Positions 1 to 8,190 of a DNA stretch of 64,000 nucleotides are shown piece after piece. Under the pieces are notes generated by a model that was given only the letters and a program-made list of their open reading frames with translations, was not told where the DNA came from and made no database searches. The position numbers and the translations under genes are program-made. Origin of the DNA: Streptomyces parvus (lineage in GTDB: Bacteria > Actinomycetota > Actinomycetes > Streptomycetales > Streptomycetaceae); assembly GCF_014648875.1 (NCBI RefSeq), contig NZ_BMRY01000001.1, positions 231,304-295,303 of the forward strand. The letters are read 5' to 3'. Within the stretch, counting starts at the first letter, position 1. Each line of letters starts with the position of its first letter.

Positions 1-1
1 G

Positions 2-862
2 GCCGCCGAGCCGAGCGCTCCCGCCCCCAGCCAGGAGCCGACCGCCGAACCCAGCACCGCCCCGACCACCGAACCCACGACACCGGCGCCCTCCGAGACA
101 GCCACACAGGATCCGCCGCAGCCGACCGCCGAGCCGAGCGCTCCCGCCCCCAGCCAGGAGCCGACCGCCGAACCCAGCACCGCCCCGACCACCGAACCCA
201 CGACACCGGCGCCCTCCGAGACAGCCACACAGGATCCGCCGCAGCCGACCGCCCCTGCCGAACCAACGATCGTCAGCCGGGCCGACTGGGGCGCGGACGA
301 GTCGCTCGTCGCGGACCCGCCTTCCTACCTGGACAAGGTCGACGCGGTCTTCGTCCACCACACCGCCGGCACGAACAACTACGACTGCGCCGAGTCGCCC
401 GCCATCATCCGGGCCATCCTCACGTACCACGTGAAGACCAACGGCTGGAACGACCTCGGCTACAACTTCTTCGTCGACAAGTGCGGCACGGTCTTCGAGG
501 GCCGCGCGGGCGGCGTCGACAAGCCCGTCCGCGGAGCCCACACCTACGGCTTCAACGGCTACTCGTCCGGCGTCTCGCTCCTCGGCGACTACGAGAACGG
601 CGGTACGCCGACGGCTGCGGCCAAGCAGGCGATCGCCGACATCTCCGCGTGGAAGCTCGGCTTGCACGGCGTCGCCCCGGAGGCGAAGGTGACGCTCACC
701 GCCGCGGGTGACACCGGCGTCTGGAACACCGGCGACAAGGCCACTCTCAACACGATTTCCGGTCACCGCGACGGCTACGCCACGCTCTGCCCAGGTGCCA
801 CGCTCTACTCTGCACTGCCGGAGATCCGCAGCACTGCGGGCGCGTCGATATACACGAGCTGA
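2..862 (+). CDS. Peptidoglycan recognition protein / N-acetylmuramoyl-L-alanine amidase-like, 5'-truncated by window edge
   Basis: The frame is open from the left edge to the TGA at 860-862, so the N-terminus and any signal peptide lie outside. The first ~85 residues are a Pro/Ala/Thr/Glu-rich linker made of a 41-residue unit repeated in tandem. It is followed by a PGRP/amidase_2 domain that begins IVSRADWGADES, continues with VFVHHTAG (zinc-type His) and GYNFFVDKCG, and ends with SGHRDGYATLCPG. These are the usual landmarks of bacterial PGRP-type amidases, which cut or bind peptidoglycan outside the cell. Zinc ligands are plausibly the His of VHHTAG and the His and Cys of the C-terminal motif. 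A hairpin terminator follows. The family call is firm. Whether it is catalytic or only binds is an inference. Confidence 0.85.
   Translation, partial: AAEPSAPAPSQEPTAEPSTAPTTEPTTPAPSETATQDPPQPTAEPSAPAPSQEPTAEPSTAPTTEPTTPAPSETATQDPPQPTAPAEPTIVSRADWGADESLVADPPSYLDKVDAVFVHHTAGTNNYDCAESPAIIRAILTYHVKTNGWNDLGYNFFVDKCGTVFEGRAGGVDKPVRGAHTYGFNGYSSGVSLLGDYENGGTPTAAAKQAIADISAWKLGLHGVAPEAKVTLTAAGDTGVWNTGDKATLNTISGHRDGYATLCPGATLYSALPEIRSTAGASIYTS
3..253 (+). repeat. 123-bp (41-codon) in-frame tandem repeat in the amidase linker
   Basis: Unit 1 (3-125) and unit 2 (126-248) appear identical base for base, and a third copy starts at 249 before diverging at 254. The period is a multiple of three, so it encodes a repeated Pro/Thr/Glu-rich segment (for example PTAEPSAPAPSQEP). 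The array probably continues upstream of the window edge. Base-perfect identity suggests recent duplication or homogenisation, and copy number may vary between strains. Confidence 0.9.
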
Positions 863-877
863 TCCCGCACGGCTGAT

Positions 878-914
878 GGCCGCCTTCCGCCGCGGTGGCG
901 GGGGCGGCCTTCTT
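878..914 (+). terminator. Hairpin terminator after the PGRP amidase
   Basis: GGCCGCC (878-884) pairs with GGCGGCC (902-908), and an inner CCGCC/GGCGG pair closes on a GCGGT loop. A short T-rich run (TTCTTT) follows. It begins 15 bp after the amidase stop codon. Confidence 0.7.
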
Positions 915-984
915 TCCCGGTTTCGCGTCGCCTGTCTTGCGGACTGTATGCACGTCCTTGCGGCCTGGTTAGTCGTTGCCATTT

Positions 985-1210
985 CGGCCAGACGCAGCGG
1001 CCCCGTCTCTGACGGCCGCCCTATGGCGGCATGGACGTCGCAGGCGGCCCGCACCGCGGCGAGCGGCGCCCCGGGCGACATGCGCATACCGCGCCACCCC
1101 TGCCGGGTCACCTCGGGGCCGGGAGGCAGCGCGTCGTCCCACACCAGCCAGGGGTACACCCCCTCCGTGGCCAGGTCGGCGAGCACGCGGCCGGCTTCAG
1201 CACTGATCAT
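985..1210 (-). pseudogene. Possible gene remnant or small hypothetical gene, unrecognised
   Basis: On the minus strand an ATG at 1210 is directly preceded by AAGGA and opens a frame beginning MISAEAGRVLADLATEGV. For about 60-75 codons the third positions are mostly G/C, as in real genes here, and the composition looks protein-like (EGVYPWLVWDD, RQGWRGMRMSPG). After about 1000 the third-position bias fades. The frame then runs without a stop through the terminator hairpin and antisense to the amidase. This looks like the 5' part of a gene that lost its 3' end, or a chance open frame. I do not recognise the family. The rest of 909-1314 shows no other convincing gene. Confidence 0.3.
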
Positions 1211-1314
1211 TCCTTGAGGCTAGGGACAGGACGCGGGACGCGACACGCTCCGTACCCGACGCCGTCAGGTCCCGGCCGACTTCGTCAACTCTCGCCGGGG
1301 TGCAGAATCCTCGC

Positions 1315-1788
1315 ATGGACATCGAACCCGTCGCCTGGGACCACCCCGACGCCGCAATGCTGCGCGCCCGGCAGCGCGCCGAGATGGCCGAGCGGTACGG
1401 CACCCCTGACAGCGAGTCGGGCAGCGTGCCTTCCGCATCCGACATCGAGGTGTTCGTCGTGGCCCGGACGGCCGACGGGACCGCCGTCGGCTGCGGCGGG
1501 CTGCGCGCCCTGGACGAGCGGTCGGGCGAGGTCAAGCGGATGTTCGTGGTGCCGGACCGGCGCGGCACCGGTGTGGCTCCCGCCGTCCTGGCGGCGCTGG
1601 AGCAGTGGGCGGAGGCCAGGGGCTGGACCCGGCTGCGGCTGGAAACCGGCCCCGCGCAGCCCGACGCCGTCCGCTTCTACACGCGCTCCGGCTACCGGCG
1701 GATCCCCAACTTCGGTGCGTACGCCCAGGTGCCTGACTCCCTCTGCTTCGAGCGCCTGCTCCCACCGTCATCCGTACCGGCCCCCTAG
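1315..1788 (+). CDS. GNAT family N-acetyltransferase
   Basis: A 157-residue protein with the GNAT fold signature. The VKRMFVVPDRRGTGVAPAVL segment contains the R-R-G-T-G acetyl-CoA pyrophosphate loop (motif A), and the C-terminal LETGPAQPDAVRFYTRSGY segment is the usual motif B. It should transfer an acetyl group from acetyl-CoA to an unknown amine. The ATG at 1315 is preferred over the in-frame GTG at 1300 because a CAGAAT -10-like hexamer (1303-1308) lies 6 nt before it, the leaderless arrangement common in this window. It is a single gene flanked by the putative remnant and a convergent secreted protein. Confidence 0.85.
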   Translation: MDIEPVAWDHPDAAMLRARQRAEMAERYGTPDSESGSVPSASDIEVFVVARTADGTAVGCGGLRALDERSGEVKRMFVVPDRRGTGVAPAVLAALEQWAEARGWTRLRLETGPAQPDAVRFYTRSGYRRIPNFGAYAQVPDSLCFERLLPPSSVPAP

Positions 1789-1853
1789 GTCCTGTCGTGG
1801 CCGGGTGAGGGCGAGCGACATGTGGTCCGGCTCGCCCTCACAGCGGGGCGTGA

Positions 1854-2414
1854 TCAGAACTTCCCGTCGACCGGGATCCAGCCGGACCAGGTCTCGGGCT
1901 GGTAGAACTTTCCGGTGTCGCCGTCGTAGCGCAGGATCCGCAGGCGTACGTTGCCGTTCTCGCGGTAGTCCTTGTTGCAGGTCGCCCAGGTGTTCACGCC
2001 GAGCTTGTTGACGCAGACCTCCTCGGCGCGCCCGTAGTCGGTGTAGACCCCGACGGCCGCGGACATGCCGTCCTTCTTGGTGTCGCCGGCCCAGATGATG
2101 TCGCCGTTGTGCTGGAAGCACCCGCTGGAGCCGTAGGCGGCGGTCGCACCCAGGCAGGTGTTCGACGGCGGGGCGGCCTTGGCGGCCATCGCGCCCACCG
2201 GTCCCGTCGTCTCGTCCTCGTCCGCCGGGAAGGGGATCTCCGTGCCCGGTTCCGTGGCGAGGCCTTCGACGATCTTCACGCCGGCGGGCAGCTGGATTTC
2301 CACGGGGGTCTCCGGGGCGTCGTCGGCGAGCGCCGGCGTCGCGGTGACGGCCGAGAGGGCGAGTGCCGACGCCCCGGCGAGAACGCTCAACTTCGAGCGC
2401 CAGTTTTCACGCAT
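1854..2414 (-). CDS. Secreted hypothetical protein
   Basis: A 186-residue protein with a clear Sec signal peptide: a basic start (MRENWRSK), a hydrophobic core (LSVLAGASALALSAV) and a likely cut after TPALA. The mature part has a short acidic/Pro linker and then a globular region with four cysteines (CLGATAAYGSSGC, VCVNK, ATCNKDY), which probably form disulfides outside the cell. I do not recognise a named family and do not assign a function. It is a single gene convergent with the GNAT gene. The AT-richer stretch just upstream (about 2445-2490) probably holds its promoter. Confidence 0.75.
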   Translation of the reverse strand: MRENWRSKLSVLAGASALALSAVTATPALADDAPETPVEIQLPAGVKIVEGLATEPGTEIPFPADEDETTGPVGAMAAKAAPPSNTCLGATAAYGSSGCFQHNGDIIWAGDTKKDGMSAAVGVYTDYGRAEEVCVNKLGVNTWATCNKDYRENGNVRLRILRYDGDTGKFYQPETWSGWIPVDGKF

Positions 2415-2598
2415 GCTTCACTACCCCCGCGCCTGACCTCTGTGGCGAGATCATCAATTATCAAATGTGAACAGGGTGTGAGACTAAGAGATCGCTGTGA
2501 CGGAAGGAAGGGGCCCCTGTGACGCAAGTGGTTGACGGTGCCCGTGATCCTGACCGTCGCACGGGCAGGATCACCGGCCAGGAAGGCCGTACGGTACG

Positions 2599-2646
2599 CG
2601 GAACGGGAGGGCGGGCACACGGTTGTGTGCCCGCCCTCCCGTTCCG
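2599..2646. terminator. Perfect 22-bp stem-loop terminator
   Basis: Arms 2599-2620 and 2625-2646 are perfectly complementary and close on a GGTT loop. The hairpin starts 30 bp past the stop of the minus-strand lipoprotein gene at 2676 and lies behind the promoter region of the 2414 gene. It most likely ends transcription of the lipoprotein gene. There is no clear T tract, as is usual in Streptomyces. Confidence 0.8.
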
Positions 2647-2675
2647 GATCTCTCACCCGCTCACCGGGGATGCGC

Positions 2676-2999
2676 TCACGGCAGGGTGGGCGGCTCGGCG
2701 GCCCGCTCCCCCTCGGTGACTTCGGCGAACGAGGGGTCGACGGCGCACTCCGCGGGGATGTCGGCGGCGGAGCGGGCGCACTTCTCGGGGCCCGGCACAC
2801 TCTGCTCGTTCAGCTCGGGCGGCTCCGTCGCGAGCTTGCCCGTCTCGATGTTCTCCGCGAGTTCCTTCACGGAAGCCGGTCCGGTGGGGGCGGCGGGCCG
2901 CTCGGCCTCCGTGGTGTCCGGCGAGGACGAACAGGCCGCCAGACCCGCTGTCGCGCACAGGACGAGGGCGGCCGAAGCCGCGGCGGTACGAAGTCGCAT
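2676..2999 (-). CDS. Small lipoprotein, unknown function
   Basis: A 107-residue protein with a lipoprotein signal peptide ending in the lipobox LAAC (Cys at about residue 23), so it should be lipidated and anchored outside the membrane. The mature part is acidic and Thr/Pro/Glu-rich. It carries two further cysteines (EKCARSAADIPAEC) that could form a disulfide. I see no recognisable domain. It lies downstream of glyA on the same strand with a 114-bp gap, so co-transcription is possible but not shown. A strong hairpin follows. Confidence 0.75.
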   Translation of the reverse strand: MRLRTAAASAALVLCATAGLAACSSSPDTTEAERPAAPTGPASVKELAENIETGKLATEPPELNEQSVPGPEKCARSAADIPAECAVDPSFAEVTEGERAAEPPTLP

Positions 3000-3113
3000 G
3001 CAAATCCCCCCTACGCGGATGCCCGGACACCCGGGTCATCAGTCGATCCACGGTGCCACAGAGGGGGGTTGGGCGGGCGGAGAACAGGTGAAGAAGGCGC
3101 GCAGAGTGCCTCG

Positions 3114-4424
3114 TCAGCCGACCGGCAGCCCCGGTGCCGGGTGGGCGTCCATCAGTTCCTTCACCTCTCCCCGCACCTTCCTGATCGCCGCCTCGTCGCC
3201 CGTGCGGGCCGCGTCGACCGCCGTGGTGATCCAGGTGGCGACCGCGCCCATCGCGGAGGCGGGGACGCCCCGGGAGGTGAGGGCCGGGGTGCCGATCCGG
3301 ATGCCGGAGGGGTCGAAGGGCTTACGGGGGTCGTAGGGGACGGTGTTGTAGTTGACGACGATGCCCGCGCGGTCGAGGGCCTTGGCCGCGGTCTTGCCGG
3401 GGACGTCCTTGTTCGTGAGGTCGATCAGCAGCAGGTGGTTGTCGGTGCCGCCGGAGACCAGGTCGAAGCCTCGGGCCGCCAACTCCTCCCCCAGCGCTCG
3501 GGCGTTGGCCACGACCTGGTGGGCGTAGGAGCAGAAGCCGGCGGTGGCGGCTTCGCCGAGGGCGACCGCGATGGCGGCCGTGGTCTGGTTGTGGGGGCCG
3601 CCCTGGAGGCCGGGGAAGACCGCGCGGTCGATGGCGCGGGCGTGTTCGGCGGTGGAGAGCAGCATCGCGCCGCGCGGGCCGCGCAGGGTCTTGTGGGTGG
3701 TGGTGGAGACGACGTCCGCGTGACCGGCGGGCGAGGGGTGCGCGCCGCCCGCGATCAGGCCGGCGATGTGGGCGATGTCCGCGACCAGGACGGCCCCCGT
3801 CTCGCGGGCGATCTCCGCGAAGCCCGCGAAGTCGATCGTGCGGGGAACGGTCGTACCGCCGCAGAAGATGAGCTTGGGTCGTTCGGCGCGGGCCAGGTCG
3901 CGGACCTCGTCCAGGTCGATCCGGCCGGTGTCCCGGCGGACCCCGTACCGGACACCGCGGAACCAGCGGCCGGTGGCCGAGACGTCCCAGCCGTGCGTGA
4001 GGTGGCCGCCCATCGGGAGCGACATGCCGAGGACGGTGTCACCGGGCTGGAGGAAGGCCAGGTAGGCGGCGAGGTTGGCCGGGGAGCCGGAGTAGGGCTG
4101 GACGTTGGCGTGGTCCATCCCGAAGAGGGCCTGGGCGCGGCGGATCGCCAGGGTCTCGACCTGGTCGATGACCTGCTGGCCCTCGTAGTACCGCTTGCCG
4201 GGGTAGCCCTCGGAGTACTTGTTCTGGAGGACGGTGCCCGAGGCTTCGAGCACGGCGGCGGAGACGTAGTTCTCACTGGGGATCAGGCGCAGGGTGTCGG
4301 CCTGGAGCCGCTCCTCCGCGCCGATCAGGGCGGCCAGTTCCGGGTCGGACGCCAGAAGGGCCGGGTGGCGGGGCGCGGTCGCGGCAGCGGTAGCCGTGGT
4401 GGTCGTGGTGGCGCGGGTGGTCAT
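3114..4424 (-). CDS. glyA: Serine hydroxymethyltransferase
   Basis: The enzyme is PLP-dependent and interconverts serine plus tetrahydrofolate with glycine plus 5,10-methylene-THF, feeding one-carbon units to purine and thymidylate synthesis. The 436-residue frame has the family hallmarks: RLIPSENYVS near the N-terminus, the YYEGQQ segment, SGSPANLAAY, and STTTHKTLRGPRG containing the Schiff-base Lys. The ATG at 4424 is chosen over longer in-frame options because GGAAGG (4433-4438) sits 8 nt upstream and the coding frame upstream is occupied by a ZTP riboswitch. The Thr/Ala-rich first 15 residues are probably disordered. Control by the ZTP riboswitch fits its role in one-carbon supply. Confidence 0.97.
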   Translation of the reverse strand: MTTRATTTTTATAAATAPRHPALLASDPELAALIGAEERLQADTLRLIPSENYVSAAVLEASGTVLQNKYSEGYPGKRYYEGQQVIDQVETLAIRRAQALFGMDHANVQPYSGSPANLAAYLAFLQPGDTVLGMSLPMGGHLTHGWDVSATGRWFRGVRYGVRRDTGRIDLDEVRDLARAERPKLIFCGGTTVPRTIDFAGFAEIARETGAVLVADIAHIAGLIAGGAHPSPAGHADVVSTTTHKTLRGPRGAMLLSTAEHARAIDRAVFPGLQGGPHNQTTAAIAVALGEAATAGFCSYAHQVVANARALGEELAARGFDLVSGGTDNHLLLIDLTNKDVPGKTAAKALDRAGIVVNYNTVPYDPRKPFDPSGIRIGTPALTSRGVPASAMGAVATWITTAVDAARTGDEAAIRKVRGEVKELMDAHPAPGLPVG

Positions 4425-4432
4425 GGAAGAGG

Positions 4433-4470
4433 CCTTCCGGGTCGGCCGCTGTACGCGGCGTGGACCCGGA
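4433..4470 (-). promoter_or_regulatory. Expression-platform hairpin covering the glyA ribosome binding site
   Basis: Directly after the aptamer, TCCGGGTC (4470-4463) is perfectly complementary to GACCCGGA (4443-4436). An inner GCCGC/GCGGC pairing lies between them. The 3' arm includes the first bases of the GGAAGG Shine-Dalgarno (4438-4433). The hairpin would mask the ribosome binding site, suggesting ligand-controlled translation rather than, or in addition to, termination. That reading is inferred. Confidence 0.65.
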
Positions 4471-4590
4471 TGCCCAGGCGGACGGCTCTCCGGAGATGAC
4501 GCCCCGGGCACGCCCGGGGTGCGCCGCTTCCTCGTGGTCGGTTCCACGGAGCGCCCCTGCCGGGGCGCGCGCCAGTCGCGGCGTTCGGCA
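4461..4590 (-). promoter_or_regulatory. ZTP (pfl) riboswitch aptamer upstream of glyA
   Basis: Read on the minus strand, the leader of glyA contains the pfl-motif landmarks in order. GCGACTGGCGC lies near 4579-4569, GTGGAACCGACCACGAGGAA near 4547-4528, and the conserved pseudoknot segment CCGCCTGGGCA at 4481-4471, with a variable GC hairpin between. ZTP riboswitches sense ZTP/ZMP, which accumulates when 10-formyl-THF is scarce, and turn on folate and purine genes including glyA. The motif matches are direct. Ligand identity follows from the family. Confidence 0.9.
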
Positions 4591-4714
4591 GTTTAGAGGG
4601 TGGGCCGGGGCGGCGGTGGCCCGGCGCCCGAAGAGGCTGCCGCGACCGTGCGTGGCCGGTGCCCGAAGTGGGCAGATTCCCGGTGACTTTTCGGCTCGGC
4701 GGTGGGGGACCGTT

Positions 4715-6385
4715 ATGGAGTCCGGTGATCGTTACGGCGTTGCGGGGTACGGAGGCGACGGAGCCGGGGGCGGCGGGGCCGTGCCGCCGCCTTCTCAGGC
4801 GCCGTCCGTCGGGCCGCCGCCGCCCGGTGCGGCGTTGCGGGCGGTCGCCGCGGCGTTGCTCAACCTGACCGGGCTCGGGCTCGGTTACGCCCTGTTGGGG
4901 CGCTGGGGGCGGGCCGCGGTGTGCTGGGCGGCCACGGCGGTGCTGTTGTGGGTGGCGTTGCCCGCCGATCCGGACGGGGTGGCCGCGGGTGTGCTCGTCG
5001 GGTACGTGCTCGTTCTCGTGGCCGCCGCCGTCGACGGAGGACGGATCGCCCGGCGTTCGGCGGTGGGCGGGGCGTGGCGGCCCGGGCTTGCGGTCGGTCT
5101 CGGCGTGGTGCTGCTGGCCGTGCCGGCGGGCGGGGCCGTGGTGTACGGCTCCGCGCGGGACGAGGCGCGGGAGCAGATGCTGCTGGAGCGGCTGGAGGAC
5201 GGGGACGAGCGGGTCGCCACCGCCTCGGGGCAGCCGTTCGACGCGGCGAAGGACGAGTACGGGAAGGCTCTCGCCGTCTATCGCGCGCTCGACGAGGACC
5301 ATCCCGGTTCCCGGGCCGCGAAGCTCGTCCCTGACCGGCTGAAGGCCTACTACGACGCCGTCTCCGCCCCGTACGCGAAGAAGCGGCACTGCGAGGCCGT
5401 CGCGCCGCTGACGTATCTGCGGACGCTGCCGGACTCGGTGGACGGGCAGCTGCTGGGTGATCTGGCCGCCTGGCCCGACACCCCGCTCGCCGAGTCTCTG
5501 TACGCGTGCGGTGTCTCCCGTCTCGGTGGGACCGGCGGCGGCGGTGGTGGTAGCGGTGATGGTGGTGCGGAGCTGGGGCAGTTGTTGCGTACGTTCCCCG
5601 ATTCCGCCTCCGCGCGGCGGGTCGCACCCGCGATCGACGAGCGGATCAAGGACCAGGTCGCGGCCTTGAAGGGCGCCGAGCCGTGTGCGGCCACCGAGGT
5701 GCTGCGCGGCCTCGGCGCCACCGCGTCCCGGCTGCCCGACGACAGCGTGAAGAAGCTGCGCGCCGATGCCGACAAGGGCGTCGTGGACGGGGTGTACGCC
5801 TGCGGGGTCGACCAGTTCGAGGACGAGAAGTTCGGTGCCGCGCGCACGACGCTCACCGGTTTCGCACGGACGTACAGGAGCGACGGGCGGGCGGGGCAGG
5901 CCCGGGACATCGCGATAGCCGCGGAGATAGCCGACGACCGGCCGGCCGCGGGCAAACGGCTGCCGCCGTCGAAGCGGCCCGGCGGGGCCCGGATGGAGCT
6001 GGTCATCAGCAATGACGCGCCGAACACGGTCGAGGTGCTCTACACCGGTCCGGTCACCGGCACCGTCACGCTGAGGGCCTGCGCCGGCTGCGAGCGGTAC
6101 AGCGCCTCCGAGGGCCCGCGGCGGGCCTGCAGGGCGAGCGGCAGGAGTTACCCGAAGGCACGGCTCCAACTGCCCGCCGGGGAGTACCACTTCCTCTACA
6201 AGCACGGCACGGGCGCGACCTCCCGCGTGGACAGCTACTCCTCCGGGACCCGGGTCCAGCCGGGCTACACCTACACCAGTTGCACGTACGTCATCGAGCG
6301 CGGCCCGTTCGGCCTGGACCTGCCGCAGCTCCCGGATCCGATCCAGCCGGTGGTCAGCCCTTGGGGCGCGGGTTCTTCTCGATGA
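4715..6385 (+). CDS. Membrane protein with large extracytoplasmic region, unknown function
   Basis: The start is the ATG at 4715, giving 556 residues and avoiding the antisense riboswitch. A Gly/Pro-rich cytoplasmic N-terminus (about 40 residues) is followed by three or four hydrophobic segments (LLNLTGLGLGYALLG, AAVCWAATAVLLWVAL, VLVGYVLVLVAAAV, LGVVLLAVPAGGAVV). The rest is a long soluble part containing helical, TPR-like stretches (FDAAKDEYGKALAVYRAL, FEDEKFGAARTTLTGFARTY). The C-terminal domain contains CAGCERY and a Tyr-rich strand region. It ends inside the last 32 bp of the convergent kinase gene. I do not recognise a family. A role as a surface-exposed partner of the kinase is speculation. 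Confidence 0.7.
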   Translation: MESGDRYGVAGYGGDGAGGGGAVPPPSQAPSVGPPPPGAALRAVAAALLNLTGLGLGYALLGRWGRAAVCWAATAVLLWVALPADPDGVAAGVLVGYVLVLVAAAVDGGRIARRSAVGGAWRPGLAVGLGVVLLAVPAGGAVVYGSARDEAREQMLLERLEDGDERVATASGQPFDAAKDEYGKALAVYRALDEDHPGSRAAKLVPDRLKAYYDAVSAPYAKKRHCEAVAPLTYLRTLPDSVDGQLLGDLAAWPDTPLAESLYACGVSRLGGTGGGGGGSGDGGAELGQLLRTFPDSASARRVAPAIDERIKDQVAALKGAEPCAATEVLRGLGATASRLPDDSVKKLRADADKGVVDGVYACGVDQFEDEKFGAARTTLTGFARTYRSDGRAGQARDIAIAAEIADDRPAAGKRLPPSKRPGGARMELVISNDAPNTVEVLYTGPVTGTVTLRACAGCERYSASEGPRRACRASGRSYPKARLQLPAGEYHFLYKHGTGATSRVDSYSSGTRVQPGYTYTSCTYVIERGPFGLDLPQLPDPIQPVVSPWGAGSSR

Positions 6386-8123
6386 CCCGGCCGTCCAGTT
6401 CGGCGGTGAGGAAGGCGCCGCCGTGCGAGTCGGAGACGTACACGCGCACCACCGGGCGGTCGCCGTGGAAGGGCGACGAGGGGTCCACGATCACGTAACT
6501 GCTCTCCGGATTGTCGACGTTGAGCGTCTTCTCCGCCGTCTTCAGCAGGGCGGGCAGCGCGTCCCAGTCGACGGAGTCCAGGTCGATCGTCGTGGAGCCG
6601 GAGGTCAGGGTGCCGCCCATGTCGTCGTTCTTCGCCCGGCCGTCGCGGTAGCTGAAGCGGTCGTACAGCGCGGCGTTGGACTTCAACGGCGCCTCGGCGG
6701 AGGCGTGTTCGCCGTAGAGGGTGAAGTCGGTGACCTTCGTTCCGCCCATGAGCGGCTTCAGCGCGTCGATCGCGGTCCGCGCTCCGTCCGGGGTCAGGAG
6801 GTTCACCGCCTCCGCCTCCGGTGCGTCCTGCTCGTCGGGTCCGTCGGCGACCGGGTCGGGCGCCGGGGCCGAGGCCGAGACCTGCGGTGCGCTCGCCCGG
6901 TCGCGCGGGAGGTCGTCGCCGCCGGAGCCCTCGGAGGAGAAGGCGCCGGACGTCCAGAGGATGGCGCCCGCGATCACCACGGCCGAGACGACGGACGACG
7001 CGGCGCTGATCCGCCAGACGCGGCGCTCGATGCGGCGTCCGCGCTCGTCCCGGGTGGCGGCGGAAGTGGGGGGCGGCGTGGCGTATCCCGTCGGGACGCG
7101 GTCCTCCGGGGCTCCGAAGGGCGCGAACCCGGGCCCCGGTCGCGGCGGTGGCGTGGCGGCCGACTGCGTGGGCGCCACGTGTACGGATCCGGGGTGCGCG
7201 GATCCGGGGTGCGCGGAGGCGGGGTGCGCGGAGGCGGGGCGTTCCCGTACCGGCTCCGTGGGCGTCGGGGTCGTGCTCCCGCCGCCCCGCGCTGCCTCGG
7301 CCAGCAGGCGGTCGAGGGTCTCGGCGTCCGGGCGGGCCGGGATGTCCCGGGTGAGGAGCGCGTTCAGCGCCGGGGCCAGGGACCCGGCCCGTACCGGCGG
7401 CGGGATCTCCTCGTCGAGCACGGCGGCCAGCGTGGCCAGGGTGGTGGCCCGGCGCAGCGGGTGGCGGCCCTCGACGGCGACGTACAGCATCATGCCGAGC
7501 GACCAGAGGTCGGAGGACGGGTCGCCCTCCGTGCCCCGGATGCGCTCGGGGGCTATGTAGTCGGGCGAGCCGATGAGGGCGCCCGTCATGGTGAGGCTGG
7601 TCGACTCGCGGATGGCGGCGATGCCGAAGTCCGTGAGGACGGGGCGGCCGTCGGGGCGCAGCAGGACGTTGGCGGGCTTGACGTCACGGTGCTGGATACC
7701 CACCGCGTGGGCGGCACGGAGGGCGGAGAGGATGCCGCGCCCCAGCTCGGCGGCGTCGGCGGGCGCCATGGGCCCGGTGGCGAGCCGGTCGTGCAGGGAG
7801 GAGCCGGCCACCAGCTCCATCACGATCCACGGGTAGCCGTCCTCGCCGGGGTCGACGATGTGGTGGACGGTGACCACGTTGGGGTGGTCGACCCGGGCCA
7901 GGGCGCGGGCCTCGCGCAGGACCCGGGCGCGCAGGGTGCGGGCGCCCTCGGGGTCGTACTCCGCGAGCGCCGGGTCCGGGGGCCGTACTTCCTTCAGCGC
8001 GACGTCGCGGTGGAGCGCCTCGTCGCGGGCCCGCCAGACCATGCCCATGCCGCCGCTGCCGAGTCGCTCGACCAGCGTGAAACGGCCGTCGATCACCCGT
8101 CCCGAGGGGACCTCTTCGCTCAT
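6354..8123 (-). CDS. Transmembrane Ser/Thr protein kinase (PknB type)
   Basis: A 589-residue protein with a complete Hanks-type kinase domain: glycine loop GSGGMGMVW (22-30), ATP-binding Lys44 in VALKEV, catalytic HRDVKPANVLL (145-155), DFGIA (165-169) and a PDYIAPER activation segment. A Pro-rich linker follows with short repeats (SAHPGSAHPGS). Then comes one membrane span (about 375-398) and an extracytoplasmic region of about 190 residues without recognisable PASTA repeats. The enzyme should phosphorylate Ser/Thr on cytoplasmic targets in response to an outside signal. The phosphatase partner could be the PP2C at 35.2 kb, but there is no direct link. Confidence 0.93.
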   Translation of the reverse strand: MSEEVPSGRVIDGRFTLVERLGSGGMGMVWRARDEALHRDVALKEVRPPDPALAEYDPEGARTLRARVLREARALARVDHPNVVTVHHIVDPGEDGYPWIVMELVAGSSLHDRLATGPMAPADAAELGRGILSALRAAHAVGIQHRDVKPANVLLRPDGRPVLTDFGIAAIRESTSLTMTGALIGSPDYIAPERIRGTEGDPSSDLWSLGMMLYVAVEGRHPLRRATTLATLAAVLDEEIPPPVRAGSLAPALNALLTRDIPARPDAETLDRLLAEAARGGGSTTPTPTEPVRERPASAHPASAHPGSAHPGSVHVAPTQSAATPPPRPGPGFAPFGAPEDRVPTGYATPPPTSAATRDERGRRIERRVWRISAASSVVSAVVIAGAILWTSGAFSSEGSGGDDLPRDRASAPQVSASAPAPDPVADGPDEQDAPEAEAVNLLTPDGARTAIDALKPLMGGTKVTDFTLYGEHASAEAPLKSNAALYDRFSYRDGRAKNDDMGGTLTSGSTTIDLDSVDWDALPALLKTAEKTLNVDNPESSYVIVDPSSPFHGDRPVVRVYVSDSHGGAFLTAELDGRVIEKNPRPKG

Positions 8124-8190
8124 GGGCCGTAGCGTACGGGGGGCGTCGGACAGCGGGGAGCGGGGGCGGGGCCCGAGGGCCGCAGCCCTG

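Noticed and set aside
3020..3040. CCCGG-ACAC-CCGGG hairpin downstream of glyA
   Set aside because: Only a 5-bp stem, too weak to call a terminator.
4421..6205. Minus-strand open frame opposite the membrane protein at 4715
   Set aside because: Arg/Pro/Gly-rich antisense shadow. It conflicts with the riboswitch and the plus-strand gene.
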